DNA from: an uncultured Lachnospiraceae bacterium
GTDB lineage: Bacteria > Bacillota > Clostridia > Lachnospirales > Lachnospiraceae
Reading direction: 5' to 3'
Length of the DNA stretch: 34,425 bases
NCBI GenBank assembly: GCA_947593655.1
Contig: CANQDS010000019.1
Coordinates: forward strand, 1 to 34,425
Shown here one piece after another: positions 32,054-34,425 of this stretch. The translations under genes were made by a program, and so were the position numbers. The stretch's first letter is position 1. Each line of letters begins with the position of its first letter. Under the pieces are notes generated by a model. That model had not been told where the DNA came from and searched no databases. It saw only the letters and a program-made list of their open reading frames with translations.

Positions 32054-34270
32054 TTACTTTACTTCATAAACACTCTGGCTTCTCTTGCTGACAAAATGCA
32101 GTTCACGCATCAGATCCTGAATCTCCACTTTATTATTCATATCCACATCCGCAAATCCTTTCTGCACTTCGTTTAAGGTTTTCCGGCTGCTGACATGGTG
32201 GAGCACCTGCATCATATCGGTCAGCTTCACCGCGCCGTCGCCGTCTGTGTCGCCGTTTGTGCCGTAAATAACTGCGCTGTCCGCTTTGCGGGAAATTTCA
32301 AATGTTACGGATTGATCTTTGATCATGCAAGCATCCGTCAATTGCAGCTGTTCTCCTGCACTTTCGCTGGTTCCTGTTCCGGAAGTTCCCGCCGACGATA
32401 TCGCTTTCTGCAATAAGACTGCCTTATCACCCTTCGCCTGCGCATCCGCGGCAAACATCAGCTGCGCTGCAAAACCGAGTTCCCCATTTTCATGAAATAC
32501 CAGCTGTCCGGCAGAACGAGTACCCGCAAGATCAGAGATCTCTTTTTCCTCAATTTTTTCTTCGTCAACTGCCGCTTTCTTGACGGCAAGATCCATATTG
32601 CTTAATCCGGTTTCCGGAAGGGATTTTCCGTTTACATTCCATGCAATACCATTGTCCAGAGTCACTTTCAAATTTACGTCTTTATCCTGCATGGCTTCGA
32701 GAACATTCTGCGAAAGGACTGCATCTTCTTCCGAAAATTCCGCTTCTACGGTTTCTCCGGTGTTGGCACTTTCTAATTCTTCGATAATTTCTGCTTCCTG
32801 ATCCGAAACAGAAAGAAGATAAGTTCCGCCCTTGTCCTGCTTTACCTTTATGTATCCTTTTTCATTTACAACTGCCGAATTGACATCCGCAAGCCGCCCA
32901 TTTTCCAATCTGCCATAGGATAACCTCTCCCCTGCATATTCTTTTCCTGCAAAGAGATATACTTCTGCCTCTGCCGGAAACGCACCGCTTTCCCCATAAG
33001 TGATCTGGAGAACAAAGTTTTCTCTGGTAATGTCCGCCGGAAGCTTATCCAATTTCGAAAAATCCTTTTCAATTGCATTAAAAAAATCATAACTTTCTTT
33101 TCCGGAAACAGCCTTCATGGTTCCTTTAGCAAAGGTAAGTAGGGTGTCCGAATCGGATTTTACAATGACATCGTTTTCCTGATTCTGCTCTAACAACACT
33201 TTAAAAGTATCATCCGGATAAGCAACGTAAGTTGGATCAAATCCTTCACGATAAAATTGAGAATTACAATACGCTTCTGGAAAAACAAGCACTTCATCTT
33301 CTCTTGTAATACTATTTCCCTCTGCAAGAAAAAAACGAAAATATATATTTTCAGCATTTTTGACCAATTTGCTATCTTTTAGGCAGCTAATATTACTGAC
33401 ATTATTACTAGTCAAATTTAAATATGCCAAATTTTCTAATCCGCCCAACACATTTATTTCACTAACATTGTTACTACTCAAATCTAAATAGGTCAAATTT
33501 TCTAATCCACCCAACACATTTATTTCACCAATTTGATTATTCTCTAAATATAATTTTGTTAAATTTTTCATTTCCCCTAATGGACTAATGTCATCAACTT
33601 GATTACCACTTAAATCTAGTTCTATTAGATTTCTCAGTTCTGACAATGCGCTCAAATCATTGATTTTATTATTAAATGCATATAATTTTTCCAGATTTCT
33701 CATATTTGATAACGCACTCAGTTCATTAACCAGATTATCATGTATATATAATTCCTTCAGTTCTGTCATATTCGACAATACATTCAAATTGGTAATATGA
33801 TTAACATCTAATGCTAAAAATTTTAATTTCGTTATATTAGTTAATACACTAATGTCTTCAATTTGATTGTATCCTAAATCTAAAGATTCTAGATTTACCA
33901 TTTTTGAAAGATGACTTATATCACTAATTTGATTTCCTCGTAAAAATAATGTTTCTAGATTTATAAAATACTCAATTCCTTTTAGATTCTTAATGGAAGA
34001 CCACTCAGCCTTCAATTCTGTACATTCTTTTGCTTCTTCTGTCTGCAGCATACCATCTTGGTTTATATCACAAACTTCTATTACGGAAGCATAAAAATTC
34101 TCATCCGGAATTCCCGCTTCATCATTCCCGATAATCTCATCCGTCGTCTTCACTGTTTCCGTTGCGCCGCTCTCCGCTGCTTTCGCCAGTTCCGGCAAAT
34201 CTACTGTTGTAAATGCCATGCTCCCTGCCAGGATCAGTGCACTGATCCTGCTAATCATTTTTTGTTTCAT
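32054..34270 (-). CDS. Secreted leucine-rich-repeat dockerin protein (internalin-like)
   Basis: This 738-residue secreted protein has a signal peptide (about 1-32) and an EF-hand-like loop (D68 to E79, DINQDGMLQTEE). Nine leucine-rich repeats of 22 residues follow (about 93-300, consensus LxxLxLxxNxIxDIxxLxxMxN), like internalins and SDS22. A linker domain (300-500), the same beta-sandwich module as its neighbour (about 505-669) and a dockerin (670-738; D674, D676, D678, D685 and D708, D710, N712, D719) complete it. The repeats probably bind a host or bacterial ligand. The ATG at 34270 has AAGGAG nine bases upstream. The repeat-coding DNA is visibly more AT-rich than the 3' module, suggesting joined origins. 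Confidence 0.9.
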   Translation of the reverse strand: MKQKMISRISALILAGSMAFTTVDLPELAKAAESGATETVKTTDEIIGNDEAGIPDENFYASVIEVCDINQDGMLQTEEAKECTELKAEWSSIKNLKGIEYFINLETLFLRGNQISDISHLSKMVNLESLDLGYNQIEDISVLTNITKLKFLALDVNHITNLNVLSNMTELKELYIHDNLVNELSALSNMRNLEKLYAFNNKINDLSALSELRNLIELDLSGNQVDDISPLGEMKNLTKLYLENNQIGEINVLGGLENLTYLDLSSNNVSEINVLGGLENLAYLNLTSNNVSNISCLKDSKLVKNAENIYFRFFLAEGNSITREDEVLVFPEAYCNSQFYREGFDPTYVAYPDDTFKVLLEQNQENDVIVKSDSDTLLTFAKGTMKAVSGKESYDFFNAIEKDFSKLDKLPADITRENFVLQITYGESGAFPAEAEVYLFAGKEYAGERLSYGRLENGRLADVNSAVVNEKGYIKVKQDKGGTYLLSVSDQEAEIIEELESANTGETVEAEFSEEDAVLSQNVLEAMQDKDVNLKVTLDNGIAWNVNGKSLPETGLSNMDLAVKKAAVDEEKIEEKEISDLAGTRSAGQLVFHENGELGFAAQLMFAADAQAKGDKAVLLQKAISSAGTSGTGTSESAGEQLQLTDACMIKDQSVTFEISRKADSAVIYGTNGDTDGDGAVKLTDMMQVLHHVSSRKTLNEVQKGFADVDMNNKVEIQDLMRELHFVSKRSQSVYEVK
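33401..33532. repeat. Two tandem 66-bp units within the leucine-rich repeats
   Basis: 33401-33466 and 33467-33532 are nearly identical 66-base units, each encoding one 22-residue repeat (VSEINVLGGLENLxYLxLxSNN). The similarity points to a recent in-frame duplication of one repeat. Confidence 0.8.
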
Positions 34271-34343
34271 AATTCCACGCTCCTTATCACAAATTTTCCT
34301 GTTTTAAATTTTTCTGTCCCATATTTCCTGCAGCACCCGGTTT

Positions 34344-34425
34344 TTACCGGATTCCGTCATAAACACTCTGACTTCTTCCACTGACAAAATGCAGTTCGCG
34401 CATCAGATCCTGAATCTCCACTTTA
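34344..34425 (-). CDS. C-terminal end of a third dockerin protein (partial)
   Basis: The frame open to the right edge ends VEIQDLMRELHFVSGRSQSV then YDGIR and TAA. It matches the dockerin ends of the two downstream genes almost exactly, including DNA identity over most of its length. The gene continues beyond the window, so its passenger domain is unseen. It stops 73 bases before the leucine-rich-repeat gene on the same strand, so the cohesin/dockerin operon has at least four genes. Confidence 0.8.
   Translation of the reverse strand, partial: KVEIQDLMRELHFVSGRSQSVYDGIR

Overview
The window looks like chromosome from a Gram-positive, spore-forming gut Clostridium of the Lachnospiraceae type. 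Supporting signs are a CIRCE-controlled groESL, a class III fructose-1,6-bisphosphatase, DegV and SEC-C proteins, a PdaA-like spore-cortex deacetylase, strong AGGAGG ribosome sites with some UUG and GUG starts, and a type I dockerin/cohesin set. The genus is my inference. Almost every gene lies on the minus strand. The clear plus-strand genes are a tiny toxin at the left edge, a 70-residue membrane protein, an orphan PilT-like ATPase and a recombinase-like SAM-domain protein.

Layout from left to right. 1-350: a compact Fst-like type I toxin/antisense-RNA module. 357-2837: SEC-C protein, Sel1-repeat protein and a small membrane protein, each with its own near-consensus promoter. 2856-7231: degV-purA, then groES-groEL behind a perfect CIRCE operator. 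7366-9343: nagA followed by a Cof-type HAD phosphatase. 9493-13265: a large acidic/lysine-rich transmembrane protein, CheV and a lipoprotein. 13384-15548: a response regulator and histidine kinase overlapping by 4 bases. 15621-19071: fbp-larB and a coiled-coil membrane protein. 19193-23763: the ribosome-rescue and export cluster secG, pdaA-like, rnr, smpB, ssrA (tmRNA). 23850-24391: a tandem-repeat patch and a zinc-ribbon MscL. 24578-26829: orphan PilT-like ATPase convergent with enolase.

26823-28169 is an AT-rich insertion bounded by perfect 68-bp direct repeats. It carries a RelE-type toxin with its antitoxin and a lone recombinase core-binding-domain protein. The repeats contain the leader, ribosome site and first two codons of enolase. 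The insertion therefore appears to have entered the 5' end of eno and rebuilt it. Beyond it lies a small gene that appears split by an in-frame TAA.

28761-34425 is the most striking part: a minus-strand operon for a non-cellulosomal cohesin/dockerin surface system. A membrane-anchored single-cohesin protein is preceded by two secreted proteins, and by the tail of a third, that all end in almost the same dockerin. The passenger domains are not glycan-degrading enzymes: one is a nine-repeat internalin-like leucine-rich-repeat domain and the other is an unrecognised repeat-rich surface region. The likely picture is one anchor able to display alternative ligand-binding proteins on the cell surface.

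Interspersed palindromic repeats beginning GTTAC and ending GTAAC recur between genes at about 2.4, 5.1, 13.3 and 23.4 kb. No CRISPR array, insertion sequence with a transposase, rRNA or tRNA was seen.
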